A DNA stretch of 64,000 bases. Source: Streptomyces poonensis (GTDB lineage Bacteria; Actinomycetota; Actinomycetes; Streptomycetales; Streptomycetaceae). The notes beneath the pieces are model-generated. The model was given only the letters and a program-made list of their open reading frames with translations, did not search any database and was not told the DNA's origin. Positions 24,036-34,921 of this stretch are shown piece after piece. Numbering within the stretch: position 1 is the first letter of the stretch; each line of letters begins with the position of its first letter. Where the stretch lies: positions 354,046 to 418,045 of the forward strand of contig NZ_BMVW01000004.1 in assembly GCF_014650915.1 (NCBI RefSeq), in the 5' to 3' direction. The translations under genes and the position numbers were made by a program.

Positions 24036-25499
24036 TCAGTGGTCCTCGGGCGGGCCGAGTACGCGGTGCAGGCCCGGCTCGATGTCCGGGGCGCTGATCG
24101 AGCCGTAGCCGAAGACGAAGCCCGGGCGCGCGGAGCGGTTCGCGGCGACCTCCGCCAGGGTGTGCACCGCCACGCCGGCTGCCCGGGCCCGGACGGCCCG
24201 GTCCGCGAGGGCGTCGGGGTCGGCGAGCCGGCCCCGGGTGAAAGCGGTCACGTGCAGGCCCGCGGCGGACGGCACCAGCTCGGCCAGGTCCGCGAAGAGG
24301 TCGGTGAGCGCGCGGGTGACGGCTTGGTGCCGGGTCGCGTACGCGTGCTGCATCCGGCGGATGTGACGGGCGAGCAACCCGTCGTCGACGAAGCGGGCGA
24401 GTGCCGCCTGCGTGGGGACCGCCGTGTGCCAGTCGGCGGTGTACTTGGCGGTGCGCAGTGCCGTGCGCAGCGGGGCGGGCGCCACCAGGAAGCCGACGCG
24501 CAGGGAGGGCAGCATCACCTTGGAGAACGACCCCACATAGATGACGTGTCCGTCCCGGTCCAGATTCCGCAACGTCTCGACCGGCCGCCCGCCGAACCGG
24601 AACTCGCTGTCGTAGTCGTCCTCGATCACCGCCGCGCCGTGCCGCCGCGCCCACCGGAGCAGCGCCGTTCTGCGCCGCAGGGACATCGGCATGCCGAGCG
24701 GGAACTGGTGGGCGGGGGTGACGTACACGGCGCGGGTGCCGGGCGGAATGGCGTCCACCAGCAGGCCCTCGGCGTCCACCGGTACGCCCGTGACCTCGGC
24801 GCCCTGCGCCAGGAACGCCAGCCGGGCCGGTGGGTAGCCGGGCTCTTCGACGGCCACCCGGTCGCCCGGTTCGAGCAGCACGCGCCCGATGAGGTCCAGG
24901 GCCTGCTGCGTGCCGGTGGTCACCAGCACGTCGTCCGGGCAGGTCCGCACGCCGCGGGAGAGTCCGATGTGCCGGGCGAGTGCGGCGCGCAGCCCGGCGT
25001 GGCCGGCCGGATCGCCGTACCCGACCGCCCCGGCCGCCGAGTGGCGCAGTTCCCGGGCGATCAGGGGACGCCAGGCGTGGTACGGGAAGAGCCGGGCGTC
25101 CGGCAGGCCGACCCGCAGGTCGTGGGCCGCCGTGGTCGCTCCCGTGGTCTTAGGGGCCGCCCATGGGGTCAGATCCGCCCACAGGGCGCGCGGGCGCAGT
25201 CCCGAGCCGGTGGTGTCGGTGGCGGTCGCGGGCCCGCGCGGGGACAGGCCGGTGGGCAGGCCCGTGGTCCGCACATAGGTCCCGGATCCGACCCTGCTGT
25301 CCGCGTAGCCCTCGGCGACGAGCCGTTCGTAGGCGACGCCGACGGTGTTGCGGGCCACCGCGAGACGGCGGCTCAACTCCCGGGTGGGGGGCAGCGGGTC
25401 GCCGGGCCGCAGCAGCCCGTCGTGGATCGCGGCGCGCAGCCGGCGGTAGATCTGGCCGGACAGGTCGCGCCGGCCGTCGAGCCTGACGTGCACGTCCAT
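24036..25499 (-). CDS. MocR-family PLP-binding transcriptional regulator (PdxR/GabR-like)
   Basis: 487 residues. An N-terminal GntR winged HTH (about 10-75, LSGQIYRRLRAAIHDGLLRPGDPLPPTRELSRRL) is fused to a fold-type I aminotransferase domain (about 115-480) with the PLP lysine in IYVGSFSKVMLPSLRVGF. MocR proteins sense PLP or amino-donor ligands and usually control a divergent gene. Here the neighbour is the DinB-fold gene at 25616, and the shared promoter region has two ATTGGCTC direct repeats. No PLP biosynthesis gene is adjacent, so the target is uncertain. Confidence 0.9.
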   Translation of the reverse strand: MDVHVRLDGRRDLSGQIYRRLRAAIHDGLLRPGDPLPPTRELSRRLAVARNTVGVAYERLVAEGYADSRVGSGTYVRTTGLPTGLSPRGPATATDTTGSGLRPRALWADLTPWAAPKTTGATTAAHDLRVGLPDARLFPYHAWRPLIARELRHSAAGAVGYGDPAGHAGLRAALARHIGLSRGVRTCPDDVLVTTGTQQALDLIGRVLLEPGDRVAVEEPGYPPARLAFLAQGAEVTGVPVDAEGLLVDAIPPGTRAVYVTPAHQFPLGMPMSLRRRTALLRWARRHGAAVIEDDYDSEFRFGGRPVETLRNLDRDGHVIYVGSFSKVMLPSLRVGFLVAPAPLRTALRTAKYTADWHTAVPTQAALARFVDDGLLARHIRRMQHAYATRHQAVTRALTDLFADLAELVPSAAGLHVTAFTRGRLADPDALADRAVRARAAGVAVHTLAEVAANRSARPGFVFGYGSISAPDIEPGLHRVLGPPEDH

Positions 25500-25547
25500 C
25501 TCGGCTCTCCGTCTCCGCCCCGGCCGTTGTCGGCTTCCGGCCCGCCG

Positions 25548-25579
25548 ATTGGCTCAATCATCCGGCAGCTTATTGGCTC
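25548..25579. promoter_or_regulatory. Direct repeat ATTGGCTC x2 (probable MocR operator)
   Basis: ATTGGCTC occurs at 25548-25555 and again at 25572-25579, 24 bp apart, in the 116-bp region between two divergent genes. Same-orientation half-sites are typical of MocR regulators such as GabR and PdxR. Binding is inferred. Confidence 0.6.
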
Positions 25580-25615
25580 TGGAGCTGAACCGCTGTGTGT
25601 TCCTACGCTCCGGCC

Positions 25616-26209
25616 ATGGACATACGACGACTGGACCGCCAGGCGCTGTCGCTGACCGGGGAGGTGGTCTCCCGGGTGAAGACCGACCACTTGAGGTTGG
25701 CCACGCCGTGCGCGGACTGGACCCTGTACGGCCTGCTGCGCCATCTGGTCAGCCAGAACGAGGGGTTCGCCGCCTCCGCCCGCGGCGCGGGTGAGCCGTG
25801 GGCCGTATGGCGCGGCGGCGACCTCGGCGATGACCCGGCCGGAGCGTACGAGGCGTCGGTGGGCGAGGTGACCGCGGCGTTCGCGGACGAGGAGGTGCTG
25901 GAACGGCGGTTCGCGCTGCCGGAGGTGGGCGAGGGCTTCGCCGTTCCCGGACGGACAGCGATCGGGTTCCACCTGCTCGACTACGTGGCGCACGCCTGGG
26001 ACGTCGCGGTGACGATCGGCGCCCCGTGGGAGCCCGACACCGAACTCACCGCCGCAGCGCTGCGCGTCGCCGCCCGTGTCCCGGACGAGGGCCGTGGGGC
26101 CGGTGCCGCGTTCCGCCGACGGATCGCCGTCCCGGACGACGCCCCGCCGGGCGACCGGTTGCTCGCCCTGCTCGGCCGCGACCCGTCCTGGACGCCGGGG
26201 CCGTGCTGA
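25616..26209 (+). CDS. DinB-fold / maleylpyruvate isomerase-like protein (TIGR03086 type)
   Basis: 197 residues from ATG (MDIRRLDRQALSL). The N-terminal pattern LATPCADWTLYGLLRHLVSQNEGF with a metal-type His, and the later FHLLDYVAHAWDVAV His, match the mycothiol-dependent maleylpyruvate isomerase / DinB four-helix family common in actinobacteria. Such proteins are thiol-dependent transferases or unassigned. Divergent from the MocR gene and probably its target. Exact substrate unknown. Confidence 0.75.
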   Translation: MDIRRLDRQALSLTGEVVSRVKTDHLRLATPCADWTLYGLLRHLVSQNEGFAASARGAGEPWAVWRGGDLGDDPAGAYEASVGEVTAAFADEEVLERRFALPEVGEGFAVPGRTAIGFHLLDYVAHAWDVAVTIGAPWEPDTELTAAALRVAARVPDEGRGAGAAFRRRIAVPDDAPPGDRLLALLGRDPSWTPGPC

Positions 26210-26283
26210 GGAGCCGCTGGTGCCCGGGCCCGGCCGGGGACTCCCTCGGCGACCGCGTCGCGGCGAACGGCATCGACAACGGC

Positions 26284-26682
26284 ATGCGCGGTCGCGTGAG
26301 CGGATCGCTGATCGTCAGCGTCACCGACTTCACCAGCGATGCGTACCGGGACCTGCCCGGCATCGTGCGTCGCGGCTTGGCGTTGCGACGCCGCTGGCCG
26401 CATCTCGAAGGAGCGGTCGGCATGTGGCTGTGGGCCGCGCCTTCGGCCCGGCGCTGCGGATCGGTCTCGGTGTGGACCGGGCGGCGGGCCCTGGCGGAGT
26501 TCGTACGCCTGCCGGAGCATGTCGCGATCATGGACGAGTACCGCGAGCGAGGCACGATCAGGTCGGTGATGTGGGAGTACGAGAGCCTCGACGCGGCGCG
26601 GATCCGGCAGGACGCGGAGGTATGGCTGCTGTCGGACGATCGCCGCCGTGCCGCACGGGGGGCGCGACGGGAAGGGCGCTGA
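26284..26682 (+). CDS. Small alpha/beta-barrel protein, function unknown
   Basis: About 132 residues from the ATG at 26284 (MRGRVSGSLIVSVTDFTSDAYRDLPGIVRRG); the start is uncertain because several GTG codons lie upstream. The pattern of beta strands and two helices, with WTGRRALAEFVRLPEHVAIMDEYR, resembles dimeric ferredoxin-like (ABM or DUF3291-like) proteins. Same strand as and 74 nt after the preceding gene, so possibly cotranscribed. I cannot assign a function. Confidence 0.55.
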   Translation: MRGRVSGSLIVSVTDFTSDAYRDLPGIVRRGLALRRRWPHLEGAVGMWLWAAPSARRCGSVSVWTGRRALAEFVRLPEHVAIMDEYRERGTIRSVMWEYESLDAARIRQDAEVWLLSDDRRRAARGARREGR

Positions 26683-26773
26683 CGCCGGTCTCTCGGCTCA
26701 AGGGCCGAGATCATGAGACAGGACCGGACCGGCTGATGAGTGAGACGCACCTGAGGCATCGGACCAGGGCGGC

Positions 26774-26897
26774 GGTGACGGCCGGAGGATCGGACCGGCG
26801 CACCGGTGACGGCCGGAGGATCGGACCGGCGCACCGGTGACGGCCGGAGGATCGGACCGGCGCACCGGTGAAGGCTGGGGAATCGGACCGGCGCACC
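26774..26897. repeat. 31-bp tandem repeat, four copies
   Basis: Copies at 26774-26804, 26805-26835 and 26836-26866 are identical; a fourth (26867-26897) differs at a few positions. The unit begins GGTGACGGCCGGAGG and ends GACCGGCGCACC. It lies in a non-coding stretch (26683-27046) before rpe that holds no gene I can support. There are no spacers, so this is a minisatellite and not a CRISPR. Confidence 0.9.
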
Positions 26898-27046
26898 GAT
26901 CAAAGCCAGCAGAAACGAGAACTCACTTCGGCGGACTGCCTGACCTCCGGCCCGCGCCCGCGCCCGCGCCCCGAACGTACCCGGTCCGCACCCACCGGGG
27001 CCGGGCCCGGAAGAGCTCCCGGGCCCGGGCATGGGAGGCTTGGGGC

Positions 27047-27733
27047 ATGGCCGTGCAGATCAACCCCAGCATCCTGTCCGCCGACTTCGCCCGACTCGCC
27101 GAGGAGGCGAAGGCGGTCGAGGGAGCCGACTGGCTCCACGTCGACGTGATGGACAACCACTTCGTCCCCAACCTCACGCTCGGTGTGCCGGTCGTAGAGT
27201 CCCTGGCCCGTGCGACGGACACGCCGCTGGACTGCCATCTGATGATCGAGGACCCCGACCGGTGGGCGCCCCGGTACGTCGAGGCGGGGGCCGGTTCGGT
27301 GACCTTCCACGCCGAGGCGGCGGCCGCTCCGGTGCGGCTCGCCCGGGAGATCCGGGCGAAGGGGGCCCGGGCCTCGATGGCGCTGAAGCCCGCGACGCCC
27401 ATCGAGCCGTACGAGGATCTGCTGCCCGAGCTCGACATGGTGCTGATCATGACGGTCGAGCCCGGCTTCGGCGGCCAGGCGTTCCTGGACATCATGCTGC
27501 CGAAGATCCGCCGTACCCGTGAGCTGATCTCCAAGCACGGCCTGGAGATGTGGCTGCAGGTCGACGGCGGCGTCTCCGCCTCCACCATCGAGCGCTGCGC
27601 CGAGGCGGGCGCCGACGTCTTCGTCGCCGGATCGGCCGTGTACGGCGCCGAGGACCCGGCGGAAGCGGTCCGCGCGCTGCGTGAGCGGGCGCGGGCGGCC
27701 ACGGCGGCGGCCGGCTGGGCGTGCGCGCATTGA
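27047..27733 (+). CDS. rpe: Ribulose-phosphate 3-epimerase
   Basis: 228 residues, TIM barrel. Signatures [40 protein letters not shown] and [12 protein letters not shown] are intact, giving the metal His and Asp residues. Interconverts ribulose-5-P and xylulose-5-P in the pentose phosphate pathway. The ATG gives the family N-terminus [10 protein letters not shown]; an upstream in-frame extension runs into the 31-bp repeats and is rejected. Confidence 0.96.
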   Translation: MAVQINPSILSADFARLAEEAKAVEGADWLHVDVMDNHFVPNLTLGVPVVESLARATDTPLDCHLMIEDPDRWAPRYVEAGAGSVTFHAEAAAAPVRLAREIRAKGARASMALKPATPIEPYEDLLPELDMVLIMTVEPGFGGQAFLDIMLPKIRRTRELISKHGLEMWLQVDGGVSASTIERCAEAGADVFVAGSAVYGAEDPAEAVRALRERARAATAAAGWACAH

Positions 27734-27953
27734 TCCACGCCGGGAGCGCGCACTGAAATTTGTGGGAAGCGCCCCGGATCTCCGCGACCCGCGGAACGGC
27801 CGGTCGGGAACCCGGCGCGGCCGCCGGAACGTTCGATCAGCGGACCCGATGGGCCGGTGGACGGGCGACCTGTGGGCCAAGGGAACGTGAACGCCTCGCA
27901 TCCGGGCGGATCGAACACGTGGGATCTGCAAGGATGAACGGCGAATCCAGAGT

Positions 27954-28997
27954 GTGAACAGCAGTGAGGAGATGGCCGTGTCGGGTATGTCGGCGGGCCG
28001 GTCAGCCATGCGGATGGGACCCGCTGAGCTGGTGCAGGCGGCGGCCATGGCCCGCCGCTTCTACCTGGAGGGCAAGTCCAAGATCCAGATCGCTGAGGAG
28101 TTCGGCGTCAGCCGCTTCAAGGTGGCCCGGGTCCTGGAGACCGCCCTCGAACGGGATCTCGTCCGCATCGAGATCCGCGTCCCGGCCGAGCTGGACGCCG
28201 AGCGCTCCGACGCGCTGCGCGCCCGCTACGGCCTCAGGCACGCCGTGGTCGTGGAGTCCCCGGCCGAGGCCGAGGAGTCGCCCGACCCGGAGAATCTCGG
28301 TGAGGTCGCCGCGGACCTCCTCGGCGAACTGGTGACCGAGGGGGATGTCCTGGGCCTCGCCTGGGGGCGTTCCACCATCCACATGGCGGCCGCCCTCGAC
28401 CGGCTGCCGCCGTGCACGGTGGTGCAGCTGACGGGTGTGTACGACGCGGGCACGGCCGAGCGCGGCTCGGTGGAGGCGGTCCGCCGGGCCGCCCAGGTGT
28501 CGGGCGGCGACGCCCACCCCATCTACGCGCCGATGCTGCTGCCCGACGCGGCCACCGCCGCCGCGCTGCGCAACCAGACCGGCATCGCCCGCGCCTTCGA
28601 GTACTTCGACAAGGTCACGGTCGCCTGTGTCTCCATCGGCTCCTGGGAGGCGGGCATCTCCACGGTGCACGACATGCTCAGCGACGAGGAACGCGCCCAC
28701 TACGCGTCCCTCGGGGTCGCCGCCGAGATGTCCGCGCACCTCTTCGACGCCCAGGGCCGCCGGGTCGGGCGCGACCTGGGGGAGCGGTGCATCACGGTCA
28801 AGGCCGACCAGCTGCGCCGTATCCCCGAGGTCGTCGCGATCGCGGGCGGACAGCGCAAGGCGGCCGCGATCGACGCCGTTCTGCGGTCGGGCCTGGTGAC
28901 CAGCCTGGTCACGGACACCTCGGCCGCCGACCATCTGCTGATGGCGGGCCCCGCGCCCAAGCCGGCGCTGAACCGCGCGGACCCGGACGGTCCCTGA
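27954..28997 (+). CDS. SorC-family transcriptional regulator
   Basis: 347 residues. N-terminal HTH MARRFYLEGKSKIQIAEEFGVSRFKVARVLETAL (about 32-65), then the SorC/DeoR-type sugar-phosphate binding domain (about 90-335) with GLAWGRSTIHMAAAL and the C-terminal IPEVVAIAGGQRKAAAIDAVLRSGLVTSLVTD. Ligands in the family are sugar phosphates. Proximity to rpe suggests a pentose-phosphate-related signal, but this is inference. The start could be the GTG at 27954 or a later ATG (27972 or 27987). Confidence 0.88.
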   Translation: MNSSEEMAVSGMSAGRSAMRMGPAELVQAAAMARRFYLEGKSKIQIAEEFGVSRFKVARVLETALERDLVRIEIRVPAELDAERSDALRARYGLRHAVVVESPAEAEESPDPENLGEVAADLLGELVTEGDVLGLAWGRSTIHMAAALDRLPPCTVVQLTGVYDAGTAERGSVEAVRRAAQVSGGDAHPIYAPMLLPDAATAAALRNQTGIARAFEYFDKVTVACVSIGSWEAGISTVHDMLSDEERAHYASLGVAAEMSAHLFDAQGRRVGRDLGERCITVKADQLRRIPEVVAIAGGQRKAAAIDAVLRSGLVTSLVTDTSAADHLLMAGPAPKPALNRADPDGP

Positions 28998-29142
28998 CGC
29001 GCCCCGCCCCCGTACGCCTCGCCCCGTATGCCGGTCACTCGGAGTGCGGGGCGCGGCGTATTGTCACCGGCCGGGGCGGCGGGATGTACTGAACCGATGA
29101 TCACTACACCACGTGACACGCCTTCTTCCGGACGGTGCTGAC

Positions 29143-31070
<1,928 letters not shown>

Positions 31071-31097
31071 GCGGCACCCCTCGTCCGCAGCGGATGT

Positions 31098-31134
31098 GGC
31101 CCCCGTCATCCCGGTTTCCGGGAGGACGGGGGCC
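31098..31134 (+). terminator. Hairpin after guaB1
   Basis: GGCCCCCGTC (31098-31107) pairs with GACGGGGGCC (31125-31134), with an inner CCCGG/CCGGG stem and a TTT loop, followed by GTTTCG. Confidence 0.85.
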
Positions 31135-31159
31135 GTTTCGTATGCAAAGGGTTGTACAG

Positions 31160-31181
31160 TATGCAGTGGTTATGCAGTGGT
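31160..31181. repeat. Tandem 11-bp direct repeat TATGCAGTGGT
   Basis: TATGCAGTGGT occurs at 31160-31170 and 31171-31181, with a partial TATGCA at 31141. The region is clearly less G+C-rich than its surroundings. It lies in the roughly 300-nt gap (31135-31431) before the amino-acid permease and may be a regulator site, for instance for the linked Lrp-family protein. I see no gene in this gap. Confidence 0.5.
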
Positions 31182-31431
31182 CCTCATAGGTATGAAGGCC
31201 GTGCAACACCCGAAACGGTCCGCGCAACAAACATGCACCAGCCCCCGATGAACGCAACGATCTTGCCCAGACGCGCAAGGTTGCTGCATTCCGCCCGAGA
31301 AGCCGCAGCTCATAGGGTCGTCCGCGGCGACGCGGCGTGGCAGGGACTCCCTGCTCGGTGGGCCCCTGCCTGAACAAGGGTGCCGCCCGTTCCCATCCCC
31401 TTTCCATCGGCAGCGATCAAGGAGCCGACGC

Positions 31432-32898
31432 GTGCTCGATCCAGGCGCACCCTCGCAGTTCTCCAGCTCATCCGCCCCGTCCTCCACCGGCGCCCGCCTG
31501 ATGCGGCGCAAGCCCGTGGAGCGGCTGGTCGCGGAGAGCGGCCGCGGTGAGGGCGGCTCGCTCCGCCGCTCCCTCGGCCTCTGGCAGCTCACCATGATCA
31601 GCATCGGTGCCACCCTCGGCACCGGCATCTTCGTGGTGCTCGGCGAGGCGGTCCCCGACGCCGGCCCCGCCGTCACGCTCTCGTTCGTGATCGCCGGTCT
31701 CACCGCTCTCTTCTCGGCCCTGTCGTACGCCGAGCTCGCGGGCACCATCCCGGTCTCCGGGTCCTCCTACTCGTACGCGTACGCCACGATGGGCGAGCTG
31801 ATCGCCTGGGTGTGCGGCTGGTGCCTGATGCTGGAGTACGGCGTGTCGGTGGCCGCGGTCGCGGTCGGCTGGGGCGAGTACCTCAACGAGCTCCTCGACG
31901 GCACCATCGGTGTCACCATCCCCGACGCGCTGTCCGCCCCGCCCGGCGACGGCGGCATCTTCAACCTGCCCGCGCTGATCGTCGTCCTGCTCGCGATGGC
32001 GTTCCTGCTCGGCGGCGCCCGTGAGTCCGCCCGCGCCAACACGATCATGGTGGTCGTGAAGATCGCCGCGCTGCTGCTGTTCTGCGTGATCGGTGTCCAG
32101 GGCTTCCGCTCCGGCAACTACGAGAACTTCATGCCGCTCGGCATGGCCGGCGTCAGCGCCGCCGGGGCCACGCTCTTCTTCTCGTACATCGGCTTCGACG
32201 CGGCCTCCACCGCGGGCGAGGAGGCGAAGAACGCCCAGCGCGACCTGCCCCGCGCGATCATGCTCTCGCTGCTCATCGTCACCGTGCTGTACGTCCTCGT
32301 CGCCGCCGTCGCGGTCGGGGCGCGGCCCTGGCAGCAGTTCGACGGCTCGGAGGCCGCCCTCGCCGGGATCATGAAGGACGTCACCGGGGACGCCTTCTGG
32401 GGCACGCTGCTCGCGGCCGGCGCGGTGATCGCCATCGCCAGCGTCGTCCTGACCGTGCTGTACGGCCAGACCCGCATCCTGTTCGCCATGTCCCGCGACG
32501 GCCTCGTGCCCAAGGCGTTCTCGCGCGTCCACGCGAAGACCGGCACGCCCCGCGTCAACACGGTCATCGTGTCGCTCTTCTGCGGTGTGCTCGCCGCCGC
32601 GGTCCCGCTCGGTCAGCTGGCCGACGCGACCAGCATCGGCACGCTGTTCGCCTTCGCACTCGTCAACGTGGCCGTCGTCGTCCTGCGCCGGACCCGCCCC
32701 GACATGCCCCGCACCTTCCGGCTGCCGCTGTCGCCGCTGCTGCCCGCGCTCGGGTTCCTCTTCTGCGTCTGGATGATGGCCAGCCTCGACGCCGTCACCT
32801 GGATGGTCTTCGGAATCTGGATGGTGGTCGGGCTCGTGTTCTACTTCAGCTACGGCTACCGCCGGTCCCGTCTCGCCACCGCCACGCCCGAAGAGTGA
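31432..32898 (+). CDS. APC-family amino acid permease (cationic amino acid transporter type)
   Basis: 488 residues from GTG. A cytoplasmic N-terminus of about 50 residues is followed by about 12-13 membrane helices, starting with LTMISIGATLGTGIFVVLGEAVPDAGPAV, the APC signature with the GTGIF substrate-binding break. Similar in layout to CAT/YfnA transporters. The Lrp-family gene follows 10 nt later, so the pair is probably one operon. The nearby davA-davB lysine genes make lysine or another basic amino acid a reasonable substrate guess (inference). Confidence 0.88.
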   Translation: MLDPGAPSQFSSSSAPSSTGARLMRRKPVERLVAESGRGEGGSLRRSLGLWQLTMISIGATLGTGIFVVLGEAVPDAGPAVTLSFVIAGLTALFSALSYAELAGTIPVSGSSYSYAYATMGELIAWVCGWCLMLEYGVSVAAVAVGWGEYLNELLDGTIGVTIPDALSAPPGDGGIFNLPALIVVLLAMAFLLGGARESARANTIMVVVKIAALLLFCVIGVQGFRSGNYENFMPLGMAGVSAAGATLFFSYIGFDAASTAGEEAKNAQRDLPRAIMLSLLIVTVLYVLVAAVAVGARPWQQFDGSEAALAGIMKDVTGDAFWGTLLAAGAVIAIASVVLTVLYGQTRILFAMSRDGLVPKAFSRVHAKTGTPRVNTVIVSLFCGVLAAAVPLGQLADATSIGTLFAFALVNVAVVVLRRTRPDMPRTFRLPLSPLLPALGFLFCVWMMASLDAVTWMVFGIWMVVGLVFYFSYGYRRSRLATATPEE

Positions 32899-32908
32899 TC
32901 GACCCACT

Positions 32909-33358
32909 GTGCTGAACGATCTCGACGAACGCATCGTGCACGCCCTCGCCGAGGACGCCCGCCGCTCCTACGCCGACATCGGCCAGCTGGTCGGCCTCTC
33001 CGCGCCCGCGGTGAAACGGCGCGTGGACCGGCTGCGCGCCACCGGCGCCATCACCGGCTTCACCGTCCGCGTGGACCCGGCCGCGCTCGGCTGGGAGACC
33101 GAGGGGTTCGTCGAGATCTACTGCCGCAGCAACACCTCGCCGGAGACGATCCAGCGCGGGCTCGAGCGGTACCAGGAGGTCGTGTCCGCCTCCACCGTCA
33201 CCGGTGACGCGGACGCGATCGTCCAGGTCTTCGCCTCCGACATGCGGCACTTCGAGCGGGTGCTGGAGCGGATCGCGGGGGAGCCGTTCGTGGAGCGGAC
33301 GAAGTCGGTGCTGGTGCTGTCGCCGCTGTTGCGGAGGTTTTCCTCCGGGGGTGCGTGA
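32909..33358 (+). CDS. Lrp/AsnC-family transcriptional regulator
   Basis: 149 residues from GTG (MLNDLDERIVHALAEDARRSYADIGQLVGLSAPAVKRRVDRLRATGAI), an N-terminal HTH followed by a RAM ligand-binding domain (about 70-140). Such proteins sense amino acids and control transport or catabolism. Starts 10 nt after the permease stop, so it probably regulates that transporter. The ribosome binding site is weak, which suggests translational coupling. Confidence 0.9.
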   Translation: MLNDLDERIVHALAEDARRSYADIGQLVGLSAPAVKRRVDRLRATGAITGFTVRVDPAALGWETEGFVEIYCRSNTSPETIQRGLERYQEVVSASTVTGDADAIVQVFASDMRHFERVLERIAGEPFVERTKSVLVLSPLLRRFSSGGA

Positions 33359-33371
33359 GAGCCCGGTGTGG

Positions 33372-33409
33372 GGAAGCCCCTGTCGCCCTGCCGGGCGCCA
33401 GGGGCTTCC
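33372..33409 (+). terminator. Hairpin after the permease-Lrp operon
   Basis: GGAAGCCCCTG (33372-33382) pairs with CAGGGGCTTCC (33399-33409), with an inner CGCCC/GGGCG stem. It is followed by TTAATT, one of the few T-containing tails in the window. Confidence 0.88.
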
Positions 33410-33552
33410 TTAATTCGCTGGGCGGAACGGGCGCGGATGCCTACCATCCGTCCCATGACCTGGCGACATTGATCCCGTGACCCCGCCTCCCGAGGACCGC
33501 CTCGGAACGCCGTACTCCGGCGTCCGAGATGTTGTCCCTACGGGAAGGCCTC

Positions 33553-34764
33553 ATGACTCTCTCACCTGCGCGTGTGCCCGGCACCGGCACCGAAGTCCGG
33601 CGGCTGACGGCCACGCTGTACGGCTATGCGTTCCTCGACGACCTCGTCCTGCTCTACCCGGTGTACGCGCTGCTGTTCGCCGACACCGGTCTCTCGGTCG
33701 GGCAGATCTCCTCCCTCTTCGTCCTCTGGTCCCTGACGGGTGTCCTCCTCGAGGTCCCGTCCGGCGTCTGGGCCGACACGGTCTCGCGGCGTCTGCTGCT
33801 GTGGATCGGGCCGCTGCTGGGCGCCGTGGGCTTCGGCTTATGGGTGCTGTTCCCCTCGTACTGGGCCTTCGCCGCCGGTTTCGTGCTGTGGGGCGTGCGC
33901 GGGGCCCTCGGCACCGGTGCGCTGGAGGCGCTCGTCCACGAGGAGCTCGACCGGCTCGGCGCGGCCGGCCGCTACGCCCGCGTCATGGGCCGCGCCCAGG
34001 CCGCAGGGCTGCTGGGCGTGATGGGGGCGATGGGGCTGGCCGGACCGGTCCTCGCCCTCGGCGGATACGGGGCCGTGGGGCTGGCCAGCGTGCTCGCCTG
34101 CCTGCTCACCGCGGCGCTCGCCGCCCGGCTCCCCGAGCACCGGGACGGCGAGAAGAACCGCGGTGCGGGCGACGGCTGGGCCGCCACCCTGCGCGCCGGT
34201 CTCGCCGAGGCCCGAGGCAACCGGTCCGTGCGCGGCGCGCTGCTGCTCGTGCCGGCCGTCGCCGCCGTGTGGGGCGCGCTGGACGAGTACACACCCCTGC
34301 TGGTGCGCGACACCGGCGTCGCCGACACCACCGTTCCCTGGCTGCTGCTCCTCGTCTGGGCGGGAGCCACGGCCGGCGGTCTGCTGGCCGGAGCGGGGGA
34401 GCGCCTCGACGGCACCGGGCTGGCCGCGCTGCTCGCGGGCTCCGCGGTGGCCCTGGCCGCGGGCGCGGCGGCGGGGACACCGGTCGGCATCACGCTGGTG
34501 GCCCTCGCCTTCGGCGGCTTCCAGCTGGCGCACGTGCTGGCCGACGCCCGGCTGCAGCGGCGCATCGAGGGCAGTGGCCGCGCCACCCTCACCTCGGTGG
34601 CCGGGGTGGGCACCGAGCTGACCACCATCTGCGTGTACGGCGCCTACGGGGTGGCCGCGTCGCACCTGACGCACGGCTCGGCCTTCGCCGTGTTCGCGCT
34701 GCCGTACCTGGTCACTGCTCTGCTGCTGGTGGTTCGACGGAGGGCCGACGGGGACACGCAATGA
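33553..34764 (+). CDS. MFS transporter
   Basis: 403 residues from ATG (MTLSPARVPGTG) with GGGAAGG 5 nt upstream. About 12 hydrophobic segments; the MFS loop 2-3 motif appears as GVWADTVSRR after VLLEVPS. The substrate cannot be told from sequence. It is 157 nt upstream of davA on the same strand and could export or import a lysine-pathway compound, but the gap and lack of overlap make this only a possibility. Confidence 0.85.
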   Translation: MTLSPARVPGTGTEVRRLTATLYGYAFLDDLVLLYPVYALLFADTGLSVGQISSLFVLWSLTGVLLEVPSGVWADTVSRRLLLWIGPLLGAVGFGLWVLFPSYWAFAAGFVLWGVRGALGTGALEALVHEELDRLGAAGRYARVMGRAQAAGLLGVMGAMGLAGPVLALGGYGAVGLASVLACLLTAALAARLPEHRDGEKNRGAGDGWAATLRAGLAEARGNRSVRGALLLVPAVAAVWGALDEYTPLLVRDTGVADTTVPWLLLLVWAGATAGGLLAGAGERLDGTGLAALLAGSAVALAAGAAAGTPVGITLVALAFGGFQLAHVLADARLQRRIEGSGRATLTSVAGVGTELTTICVYGAYGVAASHLTHGSAFAVFALPYLVTALLLVVRRRADGDTQ

Positions 34765-34921
34765 ATCGCCGCCGGACCGGTTGAGCACGCAACGATTCGC
34801 CCACCGGTGCGCAACGGCTCCCGCTTGTCCGGCCGAACGGCCCGACCGTACGGTCTATCTGGCCCGTCGGCCCTTCCCCTTCGCTTGATTTTCGCCCCGT
34901 ACGTACCGGTGAGGACCACCC

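Noticed and set aside
26774..26897. CRISPR-like array
   Set aside because: The 31-bp repeats are contiguous without spacers and no cas gene is near.
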